The translations under genes and the position numbers were made by a program. The notes beneath the pieces are model-generated. The model saw only the letters and a program-made list of their open reading frames with translations, was not told where the DNA came from and made no database searches. Positions 1 through 8,833 of a stretch of DNA of 64,000 nt are shown piece after piece (position 1 is the first letter of the stretch; every line of letters begins with the position of its first letter). Source of the DNA: Phocaeicola plebeius (GTDB taxonomy: Bacteria > Bacteroidota > Bacteroidia > Bacteroidales > Bacteroidaceae); assembly GCF_003437535.1 (NCBI RefSeq), contig NZ_QSQT01000002.1, positions 181,205-245,204 on the forward strand, read 5' to 3'.

Positions 1-1
1 T

Positions 2-499
2 GGAGGACAGACAGTAGGAAATGCAAATATTTCGAATAATATTTTTTATAGTCAATCTGAGGATACTAGAGTCAGAGGTCAATTCTTTGTTGTCATTGGA
101 ACAGCAGAAACAACAATAAAACTTGAGAATAATACATTCTGTAACTATATACAGAATTCTCAAGGGATAAAAGCAAAACTGACAGGAGATTGGAGTGTGC
201 GGTATAATATATTTTATAGTAATATTAGTGCTACGACTTATAATACATCATACTTAATTTGTGCACTTGAAGGGAGTACATTCCCTGCTTCAAATGATGC
301 TTTTGAGTCAAATGTAGCTTATAACGCTGTGGAAGAGAATGCTACTGCATGGAATGTTTTCCATGGTGATTCAATGAAGCCTTCAGGAGATTACAATGCA
401 AAAATTCCTCAGGAAGAAGAGTCACCATTACAGATAGTTGATTGGGAAAAGGGTGAATTTGTCTCCTTAAAAGCAGGCTACGGTGCAACCATAGAATAA
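2..499 (+). CDS. C-terminal part of a beta-helix protein (DUF5123-like), 5' end outside window
   Basis: The open frame runs in from the left edge (frame starting at base 2) and stops at 499, giving about 165 residues. The sequence is rich in short Asn/Ile/Thr strands such as NISNNIFY, IKLENNTFC and WSVRYNIFYS, the pattern of parallel beta-helix coils. It ends in GFVSLKAGYGATIE-like text typical of secreted Bacteroidetes DUF4957/DUF5123 proteins found in uronic-acid PULs. No catalytic motif is visible in this fragment. It lies upstream of, and in the same direction as, the DUF4955 pair and the PL8-like lyase, so it is probably part of that PUL operon. The family name is from memory of the fold and ending; substrate binding or lyase activity cannot be decided from the fragment. 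Confidence 0.55.
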   Translation, partial: GGQTVGNANISNNIFYSQSEDTRVRGQFFVVIGTAETTIKLENNTFCNYIQNSQGIKAKLTGDWSVRYNIFYSNISATTYNTSYLICALEGSTFPASNDAFESNVAYNAVEENATAWNVFHGDSMKPSGDYNAKIPQEEESPLQIVDWEKGEFVSLKAGYGATIE

Positions 500-520
500 T
501 AAAAACAGAAAAGCAGTTTT

Positions 521-549
521 CCGCCATCCGATGCTGCATCGGATGGCGG
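521..549 (+). other. Strong intergenic hairpin between PUL genes
   Basis: A perfect 13-bp inverted repeat (CCGCCATCCGATG, loop CTG, then its complement) lies in the 72-bp gap between the beta-helix gene and the next lipoprotein gene. No T-run follows, so it does not look like a simple intrinsic terminator. An mRNA processing or stability element that sets relative expression inside the operon is the likelier role (inference). Confidence 0.6.
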
Positions 550-571
550 ATACATTTAAACAGATAATACT

Positions 572-2851
572 ATGAACTTACAATATTGGAAGAATGCATT
601 GTTCTGTTGCTGTTTATTTGCAATCACAGCATGTTCGGACGAGGAAACCGTGAACCCTCCTGCTCCGACAGAGATACCGGAACAGCCGGCTGAACTGGCA
701 GAACAATTAGCGCAGTATAATTCAGATATTGCTGCCCTTCAGCTGATGGTGGATGGCGAAGTGGAAGTGGTGGATTATACCTCGGATGAACAACATAACT
801 ATACGTTGGAGTTAAGTGACGGGAAAATTGTAAATGCGGCTTTACAGGCAGAAACCGATACTGATATTCCAGCCTTTGCGATTAATGAGGATGGATATTG
901 GGAATATCAGCTGGGAGGTGAAAAACAGACATTGACAGACCTCTCCGGTAATCCCGTTCCGGCACGTAAGAGCTTAGGAAAGGGTACATTTACCCCTCAA
1001 CTGGCCTTAGGGGAAGATGGCTGTTGGCAGATGTCTCTGAACGGAGCGCATTGGAAAAAACTGTCGGACACTCCGGCTCCTTCACTGGAAGGAAAAACGG
1101 CGGCCAGCTATTCTTTGTTTAAATCCGTCACGGAAAATGAAGATGGAACATTGTCACTGGCTTTATCTGGAGGTGAAATGGTTCTTTCAATAGATGCTAC
1201 GGTTTCTTCATCGGCTCAGGCATGGAAGAAGTTCTTCATGAAGAGTGAAGATAATGTATTGCTGGATTATTCGTATGCTGGATACAATCACGGAGAAAGT
1301 GCCCCTGCAGATGGTTTTGCTTGGGGATACAAGGTGATAAACGTGAAGGAACGTATGGAAAATGATAACCTGTCTGCCCGTGAAGCGTTGAATCTGATTC
1401 TGTATGAAAATAAATTGGTACGTAAATGTCCTGGAAAGACGGATAATTCGAATACAAACGCTACTGCAAAAATCGTGATTTATTTCCCGGCTGGTGATTA
1501 TGATTTGCAGCCGGAAGGAGATACGGATAAGTTTCCTGAAATCTATGGAGGTAATTTTGTGATAAAAGGTGATGGGGAAGGCAAGACTCGTCTGTTGATG
1601 AACAATCCGATTGGAACGAGTGAATCGACGACTGCTCCATTGCTGACAATTAAACATACTAATAGCCCGACAAATATTGATAATTCCAAGATTTTGGCAA
1701 CTGTAGTGGAGAATGCAGCTAAGGGTAGTTTTAGCGTAAAAGTGGGAGTGGCTAACGATCTGTCGGTCGGCAAATGGGTACAACTTCGTTTACGAAGCGG
1801 AAATGAAGAACTTTTGGCAAAAGAGGTTGGCCCTATGTATGGTCAGATGAAAACAGATTGGTCAGTTGCACAACAGCCGGGATTGTCAGGCAAAAATGAA
1901 AATGGGAAAGGCGTGAATGTCATGGAATTCCATCAGATTAAATCTATTGATGGGAATGTGGTGACTTTCTATGAGCCGATTATGCATGAAGTAAATACGG
2001 CCTACAATGATTATGATGGAGGATGGATTATCCGTGATTATAAATATTTTGAAAATGTCGGTGTAGAAGATTTGAGCTTTGTCGGTAAGGCCATTACTCC
2101 TTATTACCATCATGGAGAAGGCCAGGATGAATCGAAAGCTTGGCTGTATGACAGTGGATACGTACCTTTGCAGTTGAACCGCGTGGTGAATTCATGGGTA
2201 CGCAATGTAAGTTTTGAGAGTGTGAGTGAGGCAATTACCTTTGGAGAATCGGCCAACTGTTCTGCCTATAATATTACGATAACCGGTAATAGAGGCCATT
2301 CTGCCGTACGTGCGCAAGGTTCCAGCCGGGTATTTATCGGAAAGGTACAAGACGAAAGTGCGGATTCACGCGGACATGGGCAGTGGCACGGTTGTGGCGT
2401 GTCAAAACCCAGTATAGGAACTGTAGTCTGGAACTGTAACTGGGGACAGGATGCCTGCTTTGAGTCACATGCCACTCAGCCTCGTGCTACGTTGTTTGAT
2501 AATTGCCGAGGGGGACTGGTACGCTATCATGCCGGTGGAGCAGAAAATGAAGCACCGAATCATTTGTCAGACCTTACTTTGTGGAATTTGTATGTGACGG
2601 GTACAATTGATGAGAAGGGTATTAACTTTGCTTCTGACTTTAAATGGTGGGATGCCGGAAGTATCTGGTGGAAAATTTATCCTCCTATAGTGGTAGGTAC
2701 ACATGGGCAAGCCGTTACTTTCTCACAAGAAGAAGGTCAGCTGACATACGAAGAAAGTACAGGGGTAAAGGTTACTCCAGAGTCATTGTATGAGGCGCAG
2801 CTTCAGAATCGCTTGGGATATGTGCCGGCTTGGTTGAAATCCTTGAAATAA
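572..2851 (+). CDS. DUF4955-type secreted lipoprotein, beta-helix (paralog 1)
   Basis: This 759-residue protein has a signal peptide with lipobox ITAC (Cys21), so it is probably surface or periplasmic. Residues about 40-190 resemble the DUF4988-type N-terminal module (a short helix, then repeated YTLELSDGK and DGYWEYQLGG strands). The centre reads as a right-handed beta-helix with Asn/Gly-rich turns (NITITGNRGHSAVR) and a conserved block GCGVSKPS...ACFESHATQPRAT. The C-terminus (WWKIYPPIVVG ... LYEAQLQNRLG.VPAWLK) matches what I recall as DUF4955. The next gene is a full-length paralog. Proteins of this kind sit in uronate-polysaccharide PULs and some beta-helix members are lyases, but no activity can be assigned from sequence alone. 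Confidence 0.7.
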   Translation: MNLQYWKNALFCCCLFAITACSDEETVNPPAPTEIPEQPAELAEQLAQYNSDIAALQLMVDGEVEVVDYTSDEQHNYTLELSDGKIVNAALQAETDTDIPAFAINEDGYWEYQLGGEKQTLTDLSGNPVPARKSLGKGTFTPQLALGEDGCWQMSLNGAHWKKLSDTPAPSLEGKTAASYSLFKSVTENEDGTLSLALSGGEMVLSIDATVSSSAQAWKKFFMKSEDNVLLDYSYAGYNHGESAPADGFAWGYKVINVKERMENDNLSAREALNLILYENKLVRKCPGKTDNSNTNATAKIVIYFPAGDYDLQPEGDTDKFPEIYGGNFVIKGDGEGKTRLLMNNPIGTSESTTAPLLTIKHTNSPTNIDNSKILATVVENAAKGSFSVKVGVANDLSVGKWVQLRLRSGNEELLAKEVGPMYGQMKTDWSVAQQPGLSGKNENGKGVNVMEFHQIKSIDGNVVTFYEPIMHEVNTAYNDYDGGWIIRDYKYFENVGVEDLSFVGKAITPYYHHGEGQDESKAWLYDSGYVPLQLNRVVNSWVRNVSFESVSEAITFGESANCSAYNITITGNRGHSAVRAQGSSRVFIGKVQDESADSRGHGQWHGCGVSKPSIGTVVWNCNWGQDACFESHATQPRATLFDNCRGGLVRYHAGGAENEAPNHLSDLTLWNLYVTGTIDEKGINFASDFKWWDAGSIWWKIYPPIVVGTHGQAVTFSQEEGQLTYEESTGVKVTPESLYEAQLQNRLGYVPAWLKSLK

Positions 2852-2867
2852 TCATAATATGGGAAAT

Positions 2868-2905
2868 ACTGCCCCGTAGTAGATGCATTGCTATTACGGG
2901 GTAGT
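2868..2905 (+). terminator. Intrinsic terminator or attenuator between the DUF4955 paralogs
   Basis: A 15-bp stem with two G:T pairs (2868-2882 with 2891-2905) and an 8-nt loop is followed by TTTTG. It lies between two co-directional PUL genes and so probably attenuates transcription rather than ending it completely. Confidence 0.6.
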
Positions 2906-2947
2906 TTTGCCATATAGTTGTAAGAAAATAATAAGAACTGGATTTGA

Positions 2948-5269
2948 ATGAAAAAAACTTGTTTAAGATTCTTGACTGGCAGATTGTTGCTTTTCTGGGC
3001 GATAATGGCGATAGGGATGGTATGTGCATGTACGGATGAAAATCCGGCAGGTGAGGAAGGTAATGAAGGTAACGGAAGCACGGAAGGAGATAATACACCG
3101 ACAGTGAGTGATGTAATTGTTCAGATGAACCGTGATGTGGCTGATATGCAGCAGATTGCTGAGGGAAAAGTGAAGGTACTTACTTGTATGAAAGAAAGCA
3201 ACGGACGTTATCTGGTAGAATTGGATAACGGACATGTGCTCACCGTGTATGCAGAGGAGGAACAGGTAAAGAAGAACTCCGTCCCATTAGTGGGTATTGA
3301 TGCAGATGGTTATTGGGTGTGTGAACTGGATGGAAAAACCGAAAACCTGACCACTGCAGACGGACAGTTGGCGGCGGCTTTAAGTTCGGCAGGGAAAGGT
3401 GTTTTTACTCCTCAGTTCCGGGTGGGAGGAAAAAACCTCTGGGAGGTTTCTTATAACGGTTCTCAGTGGATACAAATAGGCACCCGTCAGGTATGGGATG
3501 TAGAAAAGGAACCGGCTGCAGCTTTTTCTCCTTTTGCCGGATGTTCGGCAGATGAGGATGCGGGAACATTGACTATATCTTTGCGTTGTGGAGAGAAGAA
3601 AATTAATACACAAGTGCAGGGAAAAGGTACCACGGATGCCTGGAACAAATTTGTGGCAGGTTCGGCCGATAATGTGTTGCTGGATTTTTCTTATGCTGGT
3701 TACAAGCATGGAGAGGTGGAAGCTCCCGATGGATTTGCATTAGGGTATAAAACGATTAATGTGAAGGAATATATGGATGCCCATCCTGATTTGACTGCAC
3801 GGGAGGCATTTTTGAAATTGCTGAAAGAAAAAAAGTTGGTACGCATTGACGACGAAAGCAAATCGTATTCAAATGACAATGCAGGAGTGGTGTTCTACTT
3901 TCCGGCAGGAGAATATGTGCTGCATAATGAGGAGGATAATACGCTGAGACAAGATGTTGAAAACCCCGCGTACGATGGAAAAGGGAATAATACGAGCTCG
4001 TCTATCATTATCTATGGTGGGAACTTTGTAATAAAAGGAGACGGGCCCGACAAAACGTTCATTAAAATGGATACTCCGAATTTGCCAACCGATACGGAGG
4101 TGATGTATTCTTCTCCGGTGATGATTAACATCAAGCATAATGCATGGCTGGGAGCTGAATATGAAGTGACGGGAAATGCCGGGAAAGGTACCTTTAAGGT
4201 AAAAGTGGCCGGGGCATCGAATTTTAAAGTAGGTGAATGGGTGTGCTTGTATTTGCACGATAATAGTCCGGAACTGGTGAAACAGGAGCTGTTGCCGTAT
4301 GCCTGGGAATCGACGATGACCAATATCTCGACAGAAGGAGTACAGGTGGAGGATTATCATCAGATTGTGAACATCAGCGGGGATGAAATTACCTTTAAAG
4401 AACCGATTATGCATGAGGTGGATGCACAATGGAACTGGAAACTGCGTAAATATTCGTATTATGAGAATGTGGGAGTAGAGGATTTGACATTTGTAGGGCA
4501 TGCGGTAGATGATTTTCAACATCATCGTAGCTGGATTGACGATGGGGCTTACAAACCGATTGCTTTTATGCGCGTTGTCAATTCATGGATGCGGCGTGTG
4601 AATTTTGAGAATGTGAGCGAGGCAGCTTCAATTATTTCGAGTGCGAATTTTTCTGCTTATAAGATTAATATTACTGGAAATCGCGGTCATGCAGCTATCC
4701 GTTCCCAAGGTTCCAGCCGGGTATTTATCGGTGCGGTGCGTGATTGTACGGACGGTCCGCTGGCGGATGAATATCCTACGTTCCAGAGTAATACCGGGCA
4801 GTATCATGCCTGCGGTGTATCAAAACCCAGTATGGGGGCTGTTATCTGGAAGGTTACGTGGGGAGATGATGCTTGCTTTGAATCGCATGCCACTCAGCCT
4901 CGTGCTACACTGATAGATAATTGTACAGGTGGTTTTGTGCAGTCCAGACAGGGCGGAGACGCCAATCAAGTGCCGAATCATTTGAATGACCTGACCATCT
5001 GGAATATGTTCTCTACGAATACAAAACTGAATGGCAATGGCACACTGCCGGCGAATGGGGAGTTTGACTGGTGGCGTACGGGTTGGAAATATTGGAAAAT
5101 TTTACCGCCGGTTATTGTAGGATTCCATGGTGATCCTGTCAAGTTTGTACAAGAGCAGGTGAAGCTGGATGAAAGTAATGGCATGCCGGTAGAACCTCAG
5201 TCGCTTTATGAGGCACAATTGGAACGCCGTTTGGGTAGTGTTCCAGCTTGGTTGAAGGCTTTGAAATAA
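2948..5269 (+). CDS. DUF4955-type secreted lipoprotein, beta-helix (paralog 2)
   Basis: This 773-residue protein is a paralog of the preceding gene with the same layout: signal peptide with a Cys at 28 (MVCAC), a DUF4988-like N-terminal module to about residue 200, a beta-helix centre (INITGNRGHAAIRSQGSSRVFIG) and the same C-terminal ending (YEAQLERRLGSVPAWLK). Relative to paralog 1 it carries small insertions, for example around the GPLADEYPTFQSNTGQYHACG stretch. Several DNA blocks are identical between the two copies although the rest has diverged. It ends 18 bp before the PL8-like gene, so the two are co-transcribed. Two diverged copies kept together suggest related but distinct linkages or ligands (inference). 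Confidence 0.7.
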   Translation: MKKTCLRFLTGRLLLFWAIMAIGMVCACTDENPAGEEGNEGNGSTEGDNTPTVSDVIVQMNRDVADMQQIAEGKVKVLTCMKESNGRYLVELDNGHVLTVYAEEEQVKKNSVPLVGIDADGYWVCELDGKTENLTTADGQLAAALSSAGKGVFTPQFRVGGKNLWEVSYNGSQWIQIGTRQVWDVEKEPAAAFSPFAGCSADEDAGTLTISLRCGEKKINTQVQGKGTTDAWNKFVAGSADNVLLDFSYAGYKHGEVEAPDGFALGYKTINVKEYMDAHPDLTAREAFLKLLKEKKLVRIDDESKSYSNDNAGVVFYFPAGEYVLHNEEDNTLRQDVENPAYDGKGNNTSSSIIIYGGNFVIKGDGPDKTFIKMDTPNLPTDTEVMYSSPVMINIKHNAWLGAEYEVTGNAGKGTFKVKVAGASNFKVGEWVCLYLHDNSPELVKQELLPYAWESTMTNISTEGVQVEDYHQIVNISGDEITFKEPIMHEVDAQWNWKLRKYSYYENVGVEDLTFVGHAVDDFQHHRSWIDDGAYKPIAFMRVVNSWMRRVNFENVSEAASIISSANFSAYKINITGNRGHAAIRSQGSSRVFIGAVRDCTDGPLADEYPTFQSNTGQYHACGVSKPSMGAVIWKVTWGDDACFESHATQPRATLIDNCTGGFVQSRQGGDANQVPNHLNDLTIWNMFSTNTKLNGNGTLPANGEFDWWRTGWKYWKILPPVIVGFHGDPVKFVQEQVKLDESNGMPVEPQSLYEAQLERRLGSVPAWLKALK

Positions 5270-5287
5270 TTATAAACTTTAAATATC

Positions 5288-7705
5288 ATGAACTTAACGC
5301 GAAACCTTTATTTACTTTTTTTGTGTGGAATGTGTACTCCGGCTGTGCATGCAGCCGGTAACATGACGACAGATGCGGCAGTACAGCAGACAGTGAATCA
5401 GGATGCGGACGCAACGAAGCTGAAAGAACTTGCAGAGTTCCGTAAGAAATATAAGTTTCCGGAACCGAAGGCTTCTGAGAGTGAGCTGAAGGCTGCCCAG
5501 ATGGGGCTAAAGATGCTGATGCTGCAGCGTACGGGAGATTATACCGTGACAGGAGCAGATTTATGGGGCGAGAAAGTGATGAACCAGCATCTGAGAGATG
5601 TGGCAAAAACGGTACGTGCGCTGTCATACGGTGTGCAGAAATACGGTAAATCAGCCAAAGGTGATTTGGATTTATATCTGGATTATCTGTTTACACACAA
5701 TTTTTTCCTTCGTATGCCTAAGTTGGTATATAGCAATTATAGTGATGTACGAAAGATTCCTACTGATTTGATGAGTGCCATTCCGGTGTGTGATGAGGTA
5801 CGTAAGGCTAAAATGATTGCAGCCGTACAGAAGCTTCTGGAAGTGGATGTGATTCGTCAAGGGGATAAGGCCATCTTGAACTGGATTAGTTCGGACTATA
5901 TTTTCAACATTGTGCCATACGTGTTTAATCTGGCACTGGCTAACCCGAATGACCAGCAGGCTGTGCAGGACTTGCAGTTGCTCTCCGGCTTCCTGCGGGT
6001 ATGTACGCGCTATAATGTGGGCAATAAGGATATCCTGAAGCCGGACGGTACAGGTTTCCACCACAATGCGCACTATAACGGATACATGTATTCTTACAAA
6101 ACGTGGGTGGAATACTTCTATCGTTTCAAGGGGACTTCCTTCAAGATTGACCCTAAATCGTACGAAAGACTGAAAAAGGCTGTCGTAACGATTTACATGA
6201 CTGCTGTGCGTACAGAAGGTGACAAGAACCGGATTTATGCCAACAGTATGGCAGGACGCCATCCTTTCTATAGTATTGAAGTACCCTTTACGCAGAAACT
6301 GTTCGAACAGTTGATTGAGATTGGAGCGGATGCCACAGGCACGGATTTAGATAAGGAACTGGCTGCTTATTATAATTACTTCTTTAAGACGGATAAGTAT
6401 CCGGTACCGGCTGCTGATGCTAACGGATTTTATCAGTATAACTACAGCTCGGCAGGAGTGTATCGCCAGCCGGGATGGGTGGCTGTGATGAAGTCGCCTA
6501 CGGCTATGTTGTGGGGAAGTGAAATTTATAACAAGACCAATCGTTTCGGACGTTACCAGAGTCACGGTACGCTGGAGATTCTGTACGACGGAGGGTTGGT
6601 GCCTACAGGTTATCCTTCTAACAATGAGAACAAGGGTGCCGGATGGGACTGGAACATGATGCCGGGAAGTACGACAGTGCATTATACCGACTGGGCGGAA
6701 ATGATGCCTTATAAGAACGATAAGGATCGTTTTGACCAGAAGGCTAGAACGAGCAATTTTGCCGGGGCTGTATCTATGAAGGATTACGGACTCTTTGCTA
6801 CCGCTTTTGATCAGGATGACCGTTGGGGAAGCCAGCGATTTACTCCTACCAATCTTACTTTCTGTAAGTCGGTGTTGGCTATCGACGGTATGTTGTTCAG
6901 TATTGGAAATGGTATTTCTGCAAAGGGTGATTATGCAGACAATATGATTACGGCTACGAACTTATTCCAGTCGGTAGTAAGTAAGCAGTACAATAAGTTG
7001 ACAGTGAACGGACAGGAGGTAACGAAGGGAAATCGCCAGAATTATGCCTCTTCAGAATCTGTGACGATGATTAATCCTGTTTCAACCGGCTTCTTTATTC
7101 CGGCAGGTCATGATGAACTCACAGTGATTTATGACGAACAGGAGACGCCTTCTTCTGTAGGTATGGCTGGCAAACCGGCTAAAGAAGTGGTGGCAAAAGC
7201 GTATATGAACCACGGTGTGAAACCGGAGAAGAAGTCTTATTCTTTTGTAGTAGTTCCGGCAGCGGATGAAGCTAAGATGAAGAATGTGGCCGACCGTCAG
7301 ACAAAAGGAGAACTATTCTCGGTAGTGGAAATGCAGGATTCCTTGCACATTATTAAATATGCACCGAAGAATGTGCTGGCCTATTCATTCTTTGCTCCTG
7401 CGAAAGGATTGACAGCCGGTGAGGTAGTTTCTTCAGCTACGGAACTGTTACTGATAGAACAAAAGAATACGGATGGTAGTCTGTCGTTGGGTATGGCCAA
7501 TCCGAACTTGCGTCCTAAAATGCTGGACAAGAAGAACTGGAAGGAGATTCCTACCCCTGCATTTATTGAACTGAAAGGTATCTGGCAGATGGATGGAAAT
7601 GTGCCTGGTGTGTTCTTAAAGACAATGGAGAATGGAAATACGGAAGTGTCTTGTTTGTTGCGAAACGGACTTCCTGTGTATATGAAGCTGGTGAAACAGA
7701 AATAA
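5288..7705 (+). CDS. PL8-family polysaccharide lyase, chondroitinase ABC-like
   Basis: This 805-residue secreted protein has a signal peptide ending near HAA (residues 21-23). Residues about 45-365 form the alpha-toroid, followed by the beta-sandwich part. The motif HHNAHYNGY places His259 and Tyr266 seven residues apart, as in the His/Tyr pair of chondroitinase ABC. GRHP gives Arg324, and SEIYNKTNRFGRYQSHG gives Glu412, which completes the PL8 set; WDWNMMPGSTT is the typical PL8 PG motif. It should cleave uronic-acid-containing polymers by beta-elimination. At 805 residues it is shorter than the roughly 1000-residue ABC lyases and lacks their N-terminal carbohydrate-binding domain. It is the last gene of the left PUL. 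The exact substrate (chondroitin, hyaluronan or another uronate polymer) is not readable. Confidence 0.85.
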   Translation: MNLTRNLYLLFLCGMCTPAVHAAGNMTTDAAVQQTVNQDADATKLKELAEFRKKYKFPEPKASESELKAAQMGLKMLMLQRTGDYTVTGADLWGEKVMNQHLRDVAKTVRALSYGVQKYGKSAKGDLDLYLDYLFTHNFFLRMPKLVYSNYSDVRKIPTDLMSAIPVCDEVRKAKMIAAVQKLLEVDVIRQGDKAILNWISSDYIFNIVPYVFNLALANPNDQQAVQDLQLLSGFLRVCTRYNVGNKDILKPDGTGFHHNAHYNGYMYSYKTWVEYFYRFKGTSFKIDPKSYERLKKAVVTIYMTAVRTEGDKNRIYANSMAGRHPFYSIEVPFTQKLFEQLIEIGADATGTDLDKELAAYYNYFFKTDKYPVPAADANGFYQYNYSSAGVYRQPGWVAVMKSPTAMLWGSEIYNKTNRFGRYQSHGTLEILYDGGLVPTGYPSNNENKGAGWDWNMMPGSTTVHYTDWAEMMPYKNDKDRFDQKARTSNFAGAVSMKDYGLFATAFDQDDRWGSQRFTPTNLTFCKSVLAIDGMLFSIGNGISAKGDYADNMITATNLFQSVVSKQYNKLTVNGQEVTKGNRQNYASSESVTMINPVSTGFFIPAGHDELTVIYDEQETPSSVGMAGKPAKEVVAKAYMNHGVKPEKKSYSFVVVPAADEAKMKNVADRQTKGELFSVVEMQDSLHIIKYAPKNVLAYSFFAPAKGLTAGEVVSSATELLLIEQKNTDGSLSLGMANPNLRPKMLDKKNWKEIPTPAFIELKGIWQMDGNVPGVFLKTMENGNTEVSCLLRNGLPVYMKLVKQK

Positions 7706-7725
7706 GGCTAAATACTGAAAATATT

Positions 7726-7761
7726 AAAGGTCGTTCTTCTAATGAGTGAGGAACGACCTTT
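7726..7761. terminator. Bidirectional terminator
   Basis: AAAGGTCGTTC (7726-7736) pairs with GAACGACCTTT (7751-7761) and is flanked by T-runs on both strands. It lies between the convergent PL8-like and DUF4831 genes. Confidence 0.85.
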
Positions 7762-7783
7762 TTATTTTTATAAATTCAATGTC

Positions 7784-8833
7784 TTAGTCTTTGTCAATCT
7801 TTAAAATACCACCGGTAGTGGAATTGAAAATCACGCGGGTGTTTACTTTCTTGTCGAACAAGCCGTCTACCAGTACTTCGGTGTAGCCAAACTGGGTGAA
7901 TGCCATTTCGTCGTTGAAAAGTTTTTTACCCTGATAAGTTACTGTGACATTTCCTTTACCCGGTACATTGTAGATGGCACCATCTGCTTTTTTCTTTTTC
8001 TTATCTTCTTCCGGCATGGGAAGGGTAGAAGTGTTGCGGATGGAAACATAAATCGGGTCACCAGCCAGATTGTCGGTCGGAAGTACTCCTAACTGGGTGG
8101 AGAAACGAGCGGCAACTTGCTCTTGTGCATCGTTATTGGGCTCTACCAATATCGTAAAGACTTTATCTGTGCGGTCGGTAGTACCGGTAAAAGCTTGCAT
8201 CAGGGCCTTTTCTTGTTTGTTCAGCTGGTCAATAACCAGTTGAAGAGAAGCTCCGTCCTTTGGCATGGTTTCTGCCTGACCGCGCAGGATGGTGTTCTTG
8301 CTGTCGCGTATGTTATAGATTTCGCGGGCGGTCAGTTCTGCCATTTTTGCGCTGGAACCAGCCATGAGGATGTCTTCTGTCATGTATTTGCGGGCATTCT
8401 CATGGGACTGTGGCTTCTCTAACTTGTAGTCAGGGAGAGATTCTTTTTCGGTAGAGGTCGTATTGATGGCTTTTACAATCCCTTTGTCGGTCAGTTCTAC
8501 ATTGGATGCCATACTCTTATCTTTCAACTTCATGATGTAGGCTTTCGTAGAGTCGGGCACTCCTACAAGGCGGACTTGAATATCCTTGATTTCCCAATGG
8601 CTTTCAGGCTGTGAACTGATATTGTTCAGACGCAGGTAGCGGCTGGCGTACAGGCTGAAATCGCCCGGCTGGTAGTCTACCTTGGTGGCAATGATGTCAA
8701 TGGCTACTTTGGTCTTAGGCAGGAAGTACACGATGCCCTCGCCTGCCTGTGGCACATAGCTTTCTTGGGAGTAGGCACTCAGAGAGGCCAGCAGTCCCAA
8801 TGCAATGATTCCTTTTTTCATATTGTCTGTCAT
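7784..8833 (-). CDS. DUF4831 family secreted protein
   Basis: This 349-residue protein has a signal peptide (MKKGIIALGLLASLSAYSQ) and resembles the Bacteroidales DUF4831 family (YFLPKTKVAIDI near the N-terminus, GYTEVLVDGLFDKKVNTRVIFN near the C-terminus). The function is unknown. Its first possible ATG at 8833 overlaps the stop of the upstream nnr gene as ATGA; a second ATG at 8821 begins directly with the signal peptide and may be the real start. The overlap implies translational coupling with nnr. A Lys-rich stretch (EEDKKKKKADG) sits in the C-terminal third. Confidence 0.75.
   Translation of the reverse strand: MTDNMKKGIIALGLLASLSAYSQESYVPQAGEGIVYFLPKTKVAIDIIATKVDYQPGDFSLYASRYLRLNNISSQPESHWEIKDIQVRLVGVPDSTKAYIMKLKDKSMASNVELTDKGIVKAINTTSTEKESLPDYKLEKPQSHENARKYMTEDILMAGSSAKMAELTAREIYNIRDSKNTILRGQAETMPKDGASLQLVIDQLNKQEKALMQAFTGTTDRTDKVFTILVEPNNDAQEQVAARFSTQLGVLPTDNLAGDPIYVSIRNTSTLPMPEEDKKKKKADGAIYNVPGKGNVTVTYQGKKLFNDEMAFTQFGYTEVLVDGLFDKKVNTRVIFNSTTGGILKIDKD

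Noticed and set aside
3869..4525. 218-residue minus-strand ORF inside paralog 2
   Set aside because: Antisense shadow of the DUF4955-type gene with implausible composition and no ribosome-binding context.
5672..6262. 196-residue minus-strand ORF inside the PL8-like gene
   Set aside because: Antisense shadow; the PL8 active-site residues lie on the plus strand across the same bases.
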